From a virus: DNA of 45,192 nt. The position numbers and the translations under genes were made by a program. The DNA lies in the IMG/VR virus record IMGVR_UViG_3300032820_000020, positions 1 to 45,192 of that record, one strand, 5' to 3'. This document shows positions 13,577-26,000 of the stretch, piece by piece. The notes below the pieces were generated by a model. That model saw nothing but the letters and a program-made list of their open reading frames with translations, had not been told where the DNA came from and did not search any database. Numbering within the stretch: position 1 is the first letter of the stretch; each line of letters begins with the position of its first letter.

Positions 13577-16500
13577 TGTCATCTACAGATAGACAAAATA
13601 GATTATTATTAGCAGAAGATTGGAAAAGAATTTATCAGACTTATAAAAATGCTGAATTTAAAAGTTATGATTTTAATACAATTCGAAGAACTTTAATCAC
13701 CTATTTAAGACAAAATTATCCAGAAGATTTTAATGATTATATTGAAAGTAGTGAATATCTAGCATTAATAGATATGATTGCATTTTTAAGTCAAAATATT
13801 GCTTTTAGAATAGATTTAAATGCAAGAGAAAATTATTTAGAATTAGCAGAAAGAAGAGAATCAATTTTAAGATTAGCAAGATTACTCAGTTATAATGCTA
13901 CAAGAAATCAAGCGGCAAATGGAATTCTTAAGATAGATGCAATATCAACTACAGAAGATTTATTAGATAGTAATAATTTAAATTTATCAAATCAATCTGT
14001 ATCATGGAATGATCCTAGTAATGCTAATTGGTACGAACAATTTATAAAAGTTTTAAATGTTGCTTTACCTGTTAATGAAAAATTTGGAAAACCAGTTCGA
14101 AAAACAACAATAGATGGTATACCAACACATCAATATAAATTTACTTCTGTATCAAGTCTTGTACCAGTGTATAGTTTTGCAAAAAATATAGATGGTAAAA
14201 ATACTGATTTTGAAATAGTTTCAACTACAACAGATGAATTAACTATAACAGAAGAAGCTCCATTAGCCGGAAGACAAACATCTTTAGTACATAGAGATGA
14301 TGGTAGAGGTAATGGAAGTAATAATACTGGATTCTTTATGCATTTTAGACAAGGTGTTTTAGATTCAGGAGATTATGCAATTGATAATCCTAGTTCAAAT
14401 CAAGCAGTTGATATAGATTCTACTAATATTAATAATACAGATATTTGGTTGTATTCTGTAAATGAATTTAATATAGAAACTGCACTTTGGGAACAACTTT
14501 CATCAACTGAAGGTAATAATGCAATTTATAATAGTACTGCTAAAAATATTAGAAATATATATTCTGTTATTACTAAAACAGATGATAGAGTAAGATTACA
14601 ATTTTCTGATGGAGTTTTTGGGAATTTACCTCAAGGATCATTTAAAGTTTATTATAGAGTAAGTGATAATAGAAGATTTAAAATAATTCCTGAAGATATG
14701 CAAAATATTCAAATTGATATTCCTTATATTAGTGAAAATAATAAAACAGAAACATTATCATTAACTATGGGATTAAAATATACAGTAGATAATGCAACTA
14801 CTTCTGAAACAAATGCACAAATACGTACAAATGCTCCTTCCACTTATTATACACAAAATAGAATGATTACCGGAGAAGATTATAATATTGTACCATTAAC
14901 AAAAAATCAAGAAATTTTAAAAATTAAAGCTGTCAATAGAACATCAAGTGGTATATCTAGATATTTTGATTTATTAGATGCTACAGGAAAATATAGTAAT
15001 ACTAATTTATATGGTAATGACGGAGTAGTTTATAAAGAAGATGTAGATGATTTAGGTACTTTTACTTTTTCTACACGGACAGACATTGACGGAGTTATTA
15101 TTAATACTATAGAACCTGGATTGGCGACTAAACGAATTTTTAATTTTTATACTGATAAATTTCCAAAAATTTTATTAACTGATCTTCTTCCTACGTGGAC
15201 TCAAGTAACTAAAGATACAAATTTAAGTACAGGTTATTTTCAAGATGCAAATGCAACCAAATATGATGTAGGTTCATATACAGCAAGTCAATTAAAATAC
15301 TTAGAAGCAGGGGCACTTTGTAAATTTGAAGCGCCAGCAGGTTATCATTTTATGTCTGATGGAACATTAATGGCGGGCGATGCCGATCATAGTGGTTCAT
15401 CTACTTATAAATGGACAGGTGTAGTTAGTGTTTTAGGGGATGGTACAACAAACGATACAGATGGATCAGGCGCAATTAAATTTAATGATATTATACCAAG
15501 CAATGCAATATTAACACAGATTCTTCCAAAATTTAACAAATATCTTACTAATGATATAAAAATTCAATTAATTGATCAAATTTATTCATACAAAACTTTT
15601 GCTTTAAGATATGATGTATCATCAAGAAATTGGAAAGTAATTGATGAAAACAATCTTAACATTTATGGTACATTTAGCACAGGAAAAACAGGTGACTCTA
15701 GTAATATGCAATTAGATTCTAGTTGGATACTTTTGTTTACCAATAATGGTGAAACATATACTATGACGTCAAGAGGTATGCGTTATATATTTGAAAGTGA
15801 CAAAGAAATTAGATTCTTTTTTGATAGTGCAGATAGAAATTATGATTATAAAACAGGAAAAACATTACAAGATAAAATTTCTGTATTAAGCATAAACACT
15901 GCTCCTGATGTAATAACGCCAATGACTAATGAAGTCGTATTTAATATTACTAAAGAATATAGAGATGTAAATGGTTATGTAGATAGTAAAAAAATAGAAT
16001 TAACTCATTATGATTCAGATCAGGACGGTATTGTAGATAATCCAACAGCATTTGATGATGTCGTTGCTTCTTCTATCAATCCTCTTACAAAATATATTTT
16101 TCAAAAAAGATATACATTATCAAATGTAGAAGATTGGAGATATGTTGATGCAACAACAGAAAGTATTATTGTGAAACAAAATACAAGTGCCATAGGTGCA
16201 TATAGTACCTATGTTGATGATAGCGTAATTTATCTAGCAGATGAAGATGCATTTAAAATAGTAAACGGTACTTCTAATACACTTACGGATACAACTGATT
16301 ATAAACAACATATAGGTCGAGATAAACTTAAATTTCAATACGTACATACTGTAGATGGTGATACTAGATTAGATCCTAGTTCAACTAATATTATGGATTT
16401 ATATGTAGTAACTAAAACTTATAATACTAATTTTAGACAATGGTTAGATGGTACACTTTCTATAAAACCTTTACCTCCTAGTAGTTCTAGTTTATTCAAT

Positions 16501-17016
16501 AGTTATGGTACAGAACTTGCTTCAGTAAAATCTATTAGTGATGAAATTATATATCATCCTGTAAAATATAAAATTTTATTTGGATCACAAGCAGAAACTA
16601 ATTTTCAGGCTTCATTTAAAGTTGTTAAAAATGTAGGTGAAGTAACTAACGATAGTGATATTAAAAGTAGAATTAAACTTGCTATTGACGAATTTTTTGC
16701 ATTAGATAATTGGGATTTTGGGGAAACATTTTATTTCTCAGAATTGAGTGCTTACGTAATGACTCAATTAGCTCCAGATATTTCAATTTTCATTATTGTA
16801 CCTAATGAAACAACACAAACTTTCGGTAGTCTTTATGAAGTTAAATCTGAAAGTGATGAAATCTTTGTTAGTGGGACAACGTTAGATAATATAGAAATTA
16901 TAGATGCTGTAACGGCGGCTAAAATTAAATCATCTGGCAAAGTTGTATCGTCAACATCCTCGACCAGTACTGGAGTGGTGAGTTCAACAGGAGCCAGTAG
17001 TGGAAGTGGATACTAA
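13576..17016 (+). CDS. 6: gp6 baseplate wedge protein (enlarged)
   Basis: The amino part is clearly gp6-like: FNTIRRTLITYLRQNYPEDF (34-53), SSEYLALIDMIAFLSQNIAF (59-78), then RIDLNARENYLELAERRESI and LRLARLLSYN. gp6 dimers join the wedges into the baseplate ring. The central QFSDGVFGNLPQGSFKVYYR (around 337-356) and TYYTQNRMITGEDYNIVPL (around 425) are the usual baseplate-J-like core. At 1146 residues it is far longer than T4 gp6 (660). The added carboxyl half includes a DSDQDGIVDNP calcium-loop-like motif (about 813) and ends in a serine/threonine-rich tail. The gene starts on the stop of the 34-residue ORF and ends on the start of the giant gene (one shared base). Confidence 0.85.
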   Translation: MSSTDRQNRLLLAEDWKRIYQTYKNAEFKSYDFNTIRRTLITYLRQNYPEDFNDYIESSEYLALIDMIAFLSQNIAFRIDLNARENYLELAERRESILRLARLLSYNATRNQAANGILKIDAISTTEDLLDSNNLNLSNQSVSWNDPSNANWYEQFIKVLNVALPVNEKFGKPVRKTTIDGIPTHQYKFTSVSSLVPVYSFAKNIDGKNTDFEIVSTTTDELTITEEAPLAGRQTSLVHRDDGRGNGSNNTGFFMHFRQGVLDSGDYAIDNPSSNQAVDIDSTNINNTDIWLYSVNEFNIETALWEQLSSTEGNNAIYNSTAKNIRNIYSVITKTDDRVRLQFSDGVFGNLPQGSFKVYYRVSDNRRFKIIPEDMQNIQIDIPYISENNKTETLSLTMGLKYTVDNATTSETNAQIRTNAPSTYYTQNRMITGEDYNIVPLTKNQEILKIKAVNRTSSGISRYFDLLDATGKYSNTNLYGNDGVVYKEDVDDLGTFTFSTRTDIDGVIINTIEPGLATKRIFNFYTDKFPKILLTDLLPTWTQVTKDTNLSTGYFQDANATKYDVGSYTASQLKYLEAGALCKFEAPAGYHFMSDGTLMAGDADHSGSSTYKWTGVVSVLGDGTTNDTDGSGAIKFNDIIPSNAILTQILPKFNKYLTNDIKIQLIDQIYSYKTFALRYDVSSRNWKVIDENNLNIYGTFSTGKTGDSSNMQLDSSWILLFTNNGETYTMTSRGMRYIFESDKEIRFFFDSADRNYDYKTGKTLQDKISVLSINTAPDVITPMTNEVVFNITKEYRDVNGYVDSKKIELTHYDSDQDGIVDNPTAFDDVVASSINPLTKYIFQKRYTLSNVEDWRYVDATTESIIVKQNTSAIGAYSTYVDDSVIYLADEDAFKIVNGTSNTLTDTTDYKQHIGRDKLKFQYVHTVDGDTRLDPSSTNIMDLYVVTKTYNTNFRQWLDGTLSIKPLPPSSSSLFNSYGTELASVKSISDEIIYHPVKYKILFGSQAETNFQASFKVVKNVGEVTNDSDIKSRIKLAIDEFFALDNWDFGETFYFSELSAYVMTQLAPDISIFIIVPNETTQTFGSLYEVKSESDEIFVSGTTLDNIEIIDAVTAAKIKSSGKVVSSTSSTSTGVVSSTGASSGSGY

Positions 17017-20000
17017 TGGCATACGATAAAAATCAAAAAGAATATCCTTTACCTGCAGGATCAGATCCCAAAAAGCGTCAGACAGCGGCATTCTTACCTA
17101 AGTATTTTAGAACACCTGTAAATGAAAAATTTCTTCATAGTACTGTAGATCAATTATTATCACCAGGATCGGTACAAAAATTAAGTGCTTATTATGGTAG
17201 AAAAAGTAGTAAAGCATATACTACTAGTGATGTTTATGTACCTGAAGTATCATCTGATAGAGAAAATTATAAATTAGAATCAGGAACAGTAATCAAAGAT
17301 GATTTAGATAATACGATTTTTTATAAAGATTATATTGATTATATTAATCAAATTAAAGCGTTAGGTGGTAATGTAGATAATCATAGCATTCTTAATAAAC
17401 AAGAATTTTATGCTTGGGCTCCTCATATACATTGGGACAAATTTTATAATTTTAGAGAATATTATTGGATGACATACGGTCCTTTGACTGTAAGTGTTAC
17501 CGGACAACAAGAAAATGTTCAAAGTACCTATACTGTAGAAATTAAAAACAATGTAGATAGTTATGCATATTTGTTTACCCCAGATGGGTTAACTCAAAAT
17601 CCTAGTTTAAAATTATATAGAGGTCAAACTTATAATTTTGATATATCAACACAAGGTTTACCTTTTACAATTAAAACTGTTAGATCTTTAAGTAGTGATT
17701 ATCTTTATAATGACGGAGTTTCTGCACAAAACGTAGAATCAGGAACAGTAACTTTTACAGTACCTATAAACGCACCTGATCTTTTATATTATGGTAGTGC
17801 TAATGATATTAATGTATTTGGTGAATTTAAAATTTATAATATTAGTGAAAACACTTCTATAAATGTAGATGCAGATTTTATAGGTAAAAAAACTTATATT
17901 TTTGAAGATGGTACAAAACTTTCAAATGGAATGAAAGTTAATTTTAGAGGAAATGTAACACCAGACAAATATAAAACAGATGAATGGTATGTTGAAGGTG
18001 TAGGAGAATCTATTAAATTAATTAAAGATAAAGATTTAGAAATTCCTAGTGTATATTCTCAAACTTTTGAAGTTCCTTTTGATTCTCAAAAATTTGATAG
18101 AGTAGGGTTTGGAACAGCAACAACATATGCAGTTGTAAAAGATTATATTGTAATTAATAAGTCTTCACCAGATAAAAACCCTTGGTCACGTTATAATAGA
18201 TGGACACATAAATCAGTTATAGAAACAAGTGCAATAATTAATAAAGAAATTCCTACATTTGATGAAACATTAAGAGCACAACGTCCTATTATAGAATTTG
18301 AGGCAGGATTAAAATTACATCAATTTGGTACTGGTGCTAAAGACAATGTTACTTTAATAGATACAAAAACAACTGATGTAATGTCTGATATAGAAGGGTC
18401 AACAGGATATTATGTAGATGGTACATTATTGGCACATGGTACGAGGTTATTAGTTACTGCTGATACTGACTCAACTGTTAATAATAAAATTTATGATGTA
18501 AACATTATAGATTTTACTGTAGATGGTGTAGTTACAAAACAAATTGCTCTTAAAGAAGCTACGGACACTACTCCAACTACTAATGATGTTGTGTTAATTA
18601 AAAATGGAACTGTTAATAGTGGAAAAATGTATTATTATACAGGTTCTAAATGGAAAGTAACTCAAGCTAAAACTAAAGTTAATGAGTCTCCTAAATTTGA
18701 TTTATTTGATGATAGTGGTATTAGTTTTTCAGATTCATCTACATATACAAGTACTAATTTTTTCGGAAATAAAATTTTTAGTTATAAAGAAGGCACAGGA
18801 AGTAATGATACAGAATTAGGATTTCCTTTAACATATCAAAATGTTTCTAATATAGGAGATATTGTTTTTGATTTTAATTTAATTAATGAGACATTTTCTT
18901 ATCAATCTGGGGATACTGTATTAACAACAAATACTAATTCAGGATTATTAAGAAAATATTCAGATTTAACTACTTTTAAAGTTGTGTCTGGCTGGGAAAC
19001 TGCTGATGTTAAAAGTTATCAAAGAGTTATTAGACAATATGATGTATCTACTCTAGTTAATGATTTTGCAGTAGATGTATATGATAAAAGTGGTGATATA
19101 AATGACCTAGATGTTACAGTTTTTGTTAATCATAAAATTAAAAAATTAACAACTGATTATGCTATTAATAGAATTAATAGTATAGCATATATAAGATTTA
19201 CAAAAGATTTAACTGCTGGAGACATAGTTCATTTAAAAACAAAAAGTGCCACAATAAAAAATAAAAATGGATATTACGAATTTCCTAAAAATCTTGAGTC
19301 TAATCCTTTAAATGATAAATTGTCTACATTTACTTTAGGCCAAGTAGGAGATCACGTAAATTCAATAGTAGATGAAGTTCCAGGATTTGAAGGATCGTTT
19401 CCAGGTAGCAATAATTTAAGAGATTTAGGTAATGTATCTAAATATGGAAGAAAATTTCTACAACATTCTGGATTAATAAATCTTGCTTTATATCATCTTT
19501 GTAATAAAGAAGCCAATATTGTTAAAGCAATAAGACATTCTCAACATGAATACACAAAATTTAAAAGGTTATTTGTTGAACAAGCAAAAAATTTAGGATT
19601 TGACGGCACACCAGCTCAAATGGTCGATGAAGTAATTAAAAGACTGAATAAAAATAAAAGAAAAATTACATATCCTTTTTATTTTACAGATATGATAGGA
19701 TATGGTGGAGCAAAGAAAACAACATTTACAATTACAGATCCAGGTAATCCATATTATCAATTAACAAATGTATTTTCATTAGATGAATTAAGTTCAAAAT
19801 CTATATTAATTTATAAAAATGATGCACAATTATTGCATGATACAGATTACACATTTACAACAGAAGGATTTATAAAAATTAAATCTACTTTAATATTAAA
19901 TGATATTCTTACTATTGTTGAATATGAATCAACAAATGGTTGCTTTATTCCTGCAACACCAACAAAATTAGGTTTATATCCTAAATTTATACCATCAAAA

Positions 20001-23000
20001 TATAGTGACACTACAGCAATAACTCCAGTCAATGTGATTCAAGGTCATGATGGAAATATTAGTGTTGCATATGATGATTATAGAGATGATTTATTATTAG
20101 AATTAGAAAAAAGAATTTACAATAATATTAAAGTAAAATATGATACAGAAATATTTAATTTAACTGATTTTGTTCCAGGAGAATACAGAAAAACAGATTA
20201 TTCTTTAAGTGCTATCAATAAAAGTTTATTAATAGATTTTACTAATTGGTTATCATATGTAGATAATGTCGATTATACGACAAATTCATATCATAGTGGA
20301 ACTGATTCGTTTACTTACAATTATGGATATATGTCTAGTCTAGATGGAAATCCTTTGTTAGGACACTGGAGAGGTGTTTATAAACACGCTTATGATACAG
20401 ATAGACCACATACACATCCTTGGGAGATGTTAGGTTTTGTGGAAAAACCAACTTGGTGGGACACTACATATGGGTCAGCTCCTTATACTAGTGATAATTT
20501 AATTTTATGGCAAGATTTACAAGACGGTGTAATTAGAGAACCTGATAAAAATGTTGTAATAAAAGATGAATATAAAAGACCAGATTTATTAAAACATATT
20601 CCTGTTAATTCTTCAGGAGAAGTTATAAGTCCTCTTGATAGTAATTTTGCTCAGGAGTATGTTCAAGAATATACTCGAAATCCTTTCAAATTTGGTGATC
20701 ATTCTCCAGTGGAAAATGCTTGGAGAAGAAGTTCGGATTACCCTTTTGCAATTATAACAGCATGGTTAGTAAATCAACCAAGTCATGTTATGTCTTTAGG
20801 ATTTGATAGATCAAGAGTAATTAGAAATAGTGCAAAACAAATTGTATATAAAGATACAAGTTCTAGATTTAAATTAGCTAATTTAAAATTTCCAAATTCA
20901 GTTAATGATAAAACAGTAGTGCATACATCAGGTTTAATAAATTATATTTTTGAATACATTGAAACTGACGTATTAACAAATTATACTGATTACAGAAATA
21001 ATGTTAAAAAAATTACTAATCAATTAGGATTTAAAATTCGTGGTTATACTAAAAAAGACAAATTTAAATTATTATTAGATAGTAAATCTCCTACAAATAC
21101 AGGTAGCGTATTTGTACCAGATGAAAATTATCAAATCATTTATAATACAAGTTCTCCTATAGATATATTAACTTACAGTGGATTGATTATAGAAAAATTA
21201 ACATCTGGATTTACAATTAAAGGTTATGATAAAAATGATCCAACTCTTAAATATTTTGCACCTATAACAAAATCAATGGATCCAGAATTTACAATAGGAG
21301 GTATAAGTGCTTCTTATGTTAATTGGGCAGAAAATAAAAGATATGATGTAGGAATGATTGCAAAATTTAGTAATGATTTTTATTCTACAAAAGAACAACA
21401 TATGTCGGGTACAACATTTGATGATACAAAATTTATTTTATTAAAAGAGTTACCTGTTGAAGGAGGATCTTCAGCAAGATTTTCTCAAAATTTCGAAACT
21501 ACTACATCTGAAATTGCATATGGTACTTTGTTTAGAAAAATTCAAGATGTTGTTGATTTTATTTTAGGTTATGGAAAATATCTTGAATCTAAAGGTTTTC
21601 AATTTAATGAATTTAATCGTGATATAGGTTCTGTTGCTAATTGGCAATTGAGTGCTAAAGAATTTTTATTCTGGACTACGCAGAATTGGGGAGAAGGAGC
21701 AGTTATATCTTTAAGTCCATTAGCTAATAAATTAACGTTAAAAACAGAATATAGTGTAGGAGATAATGTATTTGATAATTTTTATGACTATACATTATTT
21801 AAAGAAGATGGAACTAAATTTGATAAAGAATTTATAAGAGTAGTAAAAAAATATAATGACTATGAATTGTTAACTAAAAATACTATTAATGGAATTTATT
21901 ATGCTAAGATTCCTTTAGTTCAAAAAGAACACGTTGCATTAATTGATAATACAACTGTATTCAATGATACAATATATAATCCAGAGACAGGTTATAGACA
22001 AGATAGAATAAAAATTCTTGGTTATATTACAGAAGACTGGACAGGTGGATTAAACATTCCAGGATTTATTTACGACCACGCTCTAGTTGTTGATTGGGTA
22101 CCTTATACTGATTATGCAATGAGTGATTTAGTTAAACATAAAGAATATTATTATACTGCTAGAAATAAAATAAAAGGATCAGCTACTTTTGATGATGAGG
22201 AATGGAGCAAATTAGAAGGTAGACCTAAAGCAGATTTATTACCTAATTTTGAATACAAAACTAATCAATTTGCAGATTTTTATGATTTGGATACAGATAA
22301 TTTTGATTCAAGTCAACAAAGAATGGCACAACATTTAATAGGATATCAAAAAAGACAATACTTACAAAATATAATTAATGATGATGTATCTCAATATAAA
22401 TTTTATCAAGGATTCATTCAAGACAAAGGAACTAAAAATTCATTAACTAAATTATTTGATGCATTAAGTAGTGCAGATAAAGATAGCGTAGAATTTTATG
22501 AAGAATGGGCTATAAGAAAAGGGCATTATGGTGTAACTCAAGGATTTGAAGAAGTAGAATATATTTTAGATGAAAGTAAATTTAGACTTAATCCACAACC
22601 TATTGAATTAACTAACACCATAGATTCAACAACTACAGATCTTGTTATAAGACAAAAAGATAATGAAACATATCTTAAACCTGAAGGTTATGCACATACG
22701 CCTTTCCCGACCAAATATATTAAAGATACATATTTGCGTACTGCAGGTCCAGTAGATCCTAGTGATATAGATTTTACTATAGCAAATTATGATGATATTT
22801 TAACTATGGATACTTCTGTATTAAAAGAAGGAAACTATATATGGATAGGTGATCATAATAATACTTGGAATGTTGTTAAGTTTTCTAACTCTAAACAAAA
22901 AATAACTTTAATTACTTTAGATAGTAACAAGTTAGTTAAAGTTACCACACAAAATAATGCAGAAATAACTGTTGGTGAAATTTTTACTATTAGAGTAGGT

Positions 23001-26000
23001 GACTCTACATATACTTTAAAAGCAAACAAAGTAGAATTAAATGTAATAACTTGTGATGAGAACGAATCAGTTGTAGCTGTAGATCCTGCAGTAGGATATA
23101 TAAGTCGATTTGTATCATCAAGAATTGCAACTATTAGTGATATAAATTCAAAAATTAATGACAGTGGTTTACAAAGTGATGAGAAATTTTGGGTAGATCA
23201 AAATGACAATGAAAAATGGGCTGTATTAAATAATAAATTTGTATATAAAACACACCAAGAAATATCTAATCCTAATGTAACAGTAAACACTTTGTTTGGC
23301 CAAGTATTGTCAGCTAATGATTCAAATACTATTTTAGTAGTAGGTGCTCCAAATGAATCTGATGGAAAAGTTTATATTTTTAAAAGACCAAGTGATGCCA
23401 CAACAGCAACTTTAGTTCAAGCAATTGATTGTCCAACACAAGATTCTATATTGAATAGTTTAGAAGTATTCGATGCTGGTAGCAAATACGGATCTAGCGT
23501 AGCAATAAGTTCTGATGGAAAATATCTTATGGTCGGTGCCCCAGAGGCAAGTAATGTTAAAACTTATTACAAAGGAGATTATGATGTAGCAAATACATAT
23601 GTCATAGGAGACATAGTAAAATATAAACAACAATTATGGAGAGTTGTAAATCCGATATTAGCTGAAGATCCTTCAGTAGACTTTACAACGTTTGACAGTC
23701 ATGCTCATGCAAAAGAATCAACGTATGATTCAAATACAGGAAATTATGACCCAATATCTAGTATCATTGTAGGAAATTATATTTTTCCAAATACTACTAC
23801 AGATCACTTATTAATTAGAGCATCATTAGATCAATATCAAGGTACAGCAGTAGGAGATAAGTTACAATTAAAATGGAATGGATTTAATACTTTTGTACCA
23901 CCAAGTGGTTCTGCGTATGAACCATTTAATGGCGTAGATGCAAACGTAACAGCAGTACTTACTGGGTCACAAGTAATTCAAGAAAAAATAGATGATATTT
24001 TAAATGTACCAGATACTTTAAACAGCCTTTATGGTGGCGAGACTGTTAGTACAGATACAGCAGATGGTACAGTAGCATATGTGCATCAAGAAGGTACACA
24101 ATCTATAATTTACTTAAAAAATGTTAAAGGTAATTTTTCAACTACAGACAGTCTTAAAGCAGGATCTATAAATGTAGGAACTTATATACGAGCATTCACA
24201 GAAGATTATGCTTACGTAGGTGGCTGGTGGAAAATAGATGTTGGGGCAACTATTAATACTAGTTTAGGTGCTGAAACAAACCCGTATCTTGTAGTACAAG
24301 ATATTATTAGACAAGGAATTACTAGAACACTAAATGAATACTTTAATGTTTTAGGAATATCTCAAAATACTCCTTCACCAGGTGTTGTAAGAACATCAGA
24401 AATAGGAATTTTATCTTATGAAAAAACTTATAGTATTCAAGGTCAGCCTGTTGTTACAGGTTTAATTACCGATTCAAGATTCTTTTTAAGAGTAGGCCCA
24501 GGAGTTATGACTGGCAAAGTTGCTGGAAATACTGTTAATGCTTGGTTAAACACTTTAAGAGATAATCAAAATAGTGTTTTTTCTCCAAGTATAATGGGAT
24601 TAGATTTTGCTGACATTAATAAAGAGCTTACAATAAATGACGTATGGAATGGTTGGATAACTGTAGATGCTCAAGCAGATAATTTAGGTAATTTTTATGT
24701 ACCAATAGTTGGCGATAATATAAAAGATGATACATCAGGATCTACAGCAGAAGTCACTTATGTTAAAACAATTGAATTTAATAGATTACAATTATTTCTT
24801 AAAAATGCTTCAGGCATTTTCTTTCAAGGAAGTGATGCAGGTGCTCCAACTGATATAATTTTATTAGGAACACCAAATAGAAAAGTAGGAGTTCTTAAAG
24901 AAGCTCAAATAGATACATTAGGTCAAGGAGGACCATACTTTGTATTTGATTCTGGAAAAACATTAAAATCAACAACTTTAGCAGATATAGAAGTAAGACA
25001 TTTTGATTTAGAATATTGGTTCTGGGATGAATCTACATTAGATGGTGTGGCAAGAACTGCTGAAATACCTGGAAATACTAATAAAAATTATCTTCAAGTA
25101 TACAACATTATTGCAGGAGACGGATATAAAAGTGCTAAAAGTAATCAAGGAGCATATGTAATTTATGAACTTGGTACAAGTGGAGACTTTGAATACAATG
25201 GTACTTACATAGTACCTGATACTAAAGATAATTTAGGATTAGGTAGTAAAATAGAAATAAGAAAAGTAGGTGATGAAACTGTTGCTTATGTAGGAGCTAA
25301 AGGTAATTTAATATCTAATAATGCTGGAAAAATTTATTTTATTAAAAAAAGTAATACTAAAAATTGGTGGTTAGGAACAAATGAATTATATATGGGTGTG
25401 TTCGATCCAACCCTTACATATGCTGAAGGAGATTTAGTAATTTATAATTTAGAATTATACAAAGCAAAAACTAATCTTTCACCAAATGCTTGGGACGAAA
25501 GTTTTTGGACTCTACAAAGTACTGGTACAGATTATCTTGGTTATGTTCCTAATGATACAGGATTAACATTAGAAGGCGATTCAACTCTAAATCAAAGTAA
25601 TTTAGTAATGTTTGGAGAACAATTCGATATAAATTCAACAGGAACAGTTATTGTATCTAATTTATTATACGGTAATGATGCACAAAAAGTTGCTGTATAT
25701 AGATTACAAAATGGTTATTATACATATTCTCAAACTATTACTACTCCAGAAGATTCTTCACCTAATATTAATTTTGCTAATAGTGTAAGCATATCTAAGG
25801 ATGGTACAATAATAGCTATAGGTAGTCCGAAAAAAGATTTTGTTAATTCTGTAGATGCAGGAATAGTTTATACATATCTTCAACAAGACGGTGTATTTGT
25901 ATTAAATCAAAGTTTAGTAAGTCCTGATAGTGAAAATTCAGAAAACTTTGGTCATCAGTTAGGATTTGATGGCACTACTTTAGCAGTTACAAGTCTAAAA

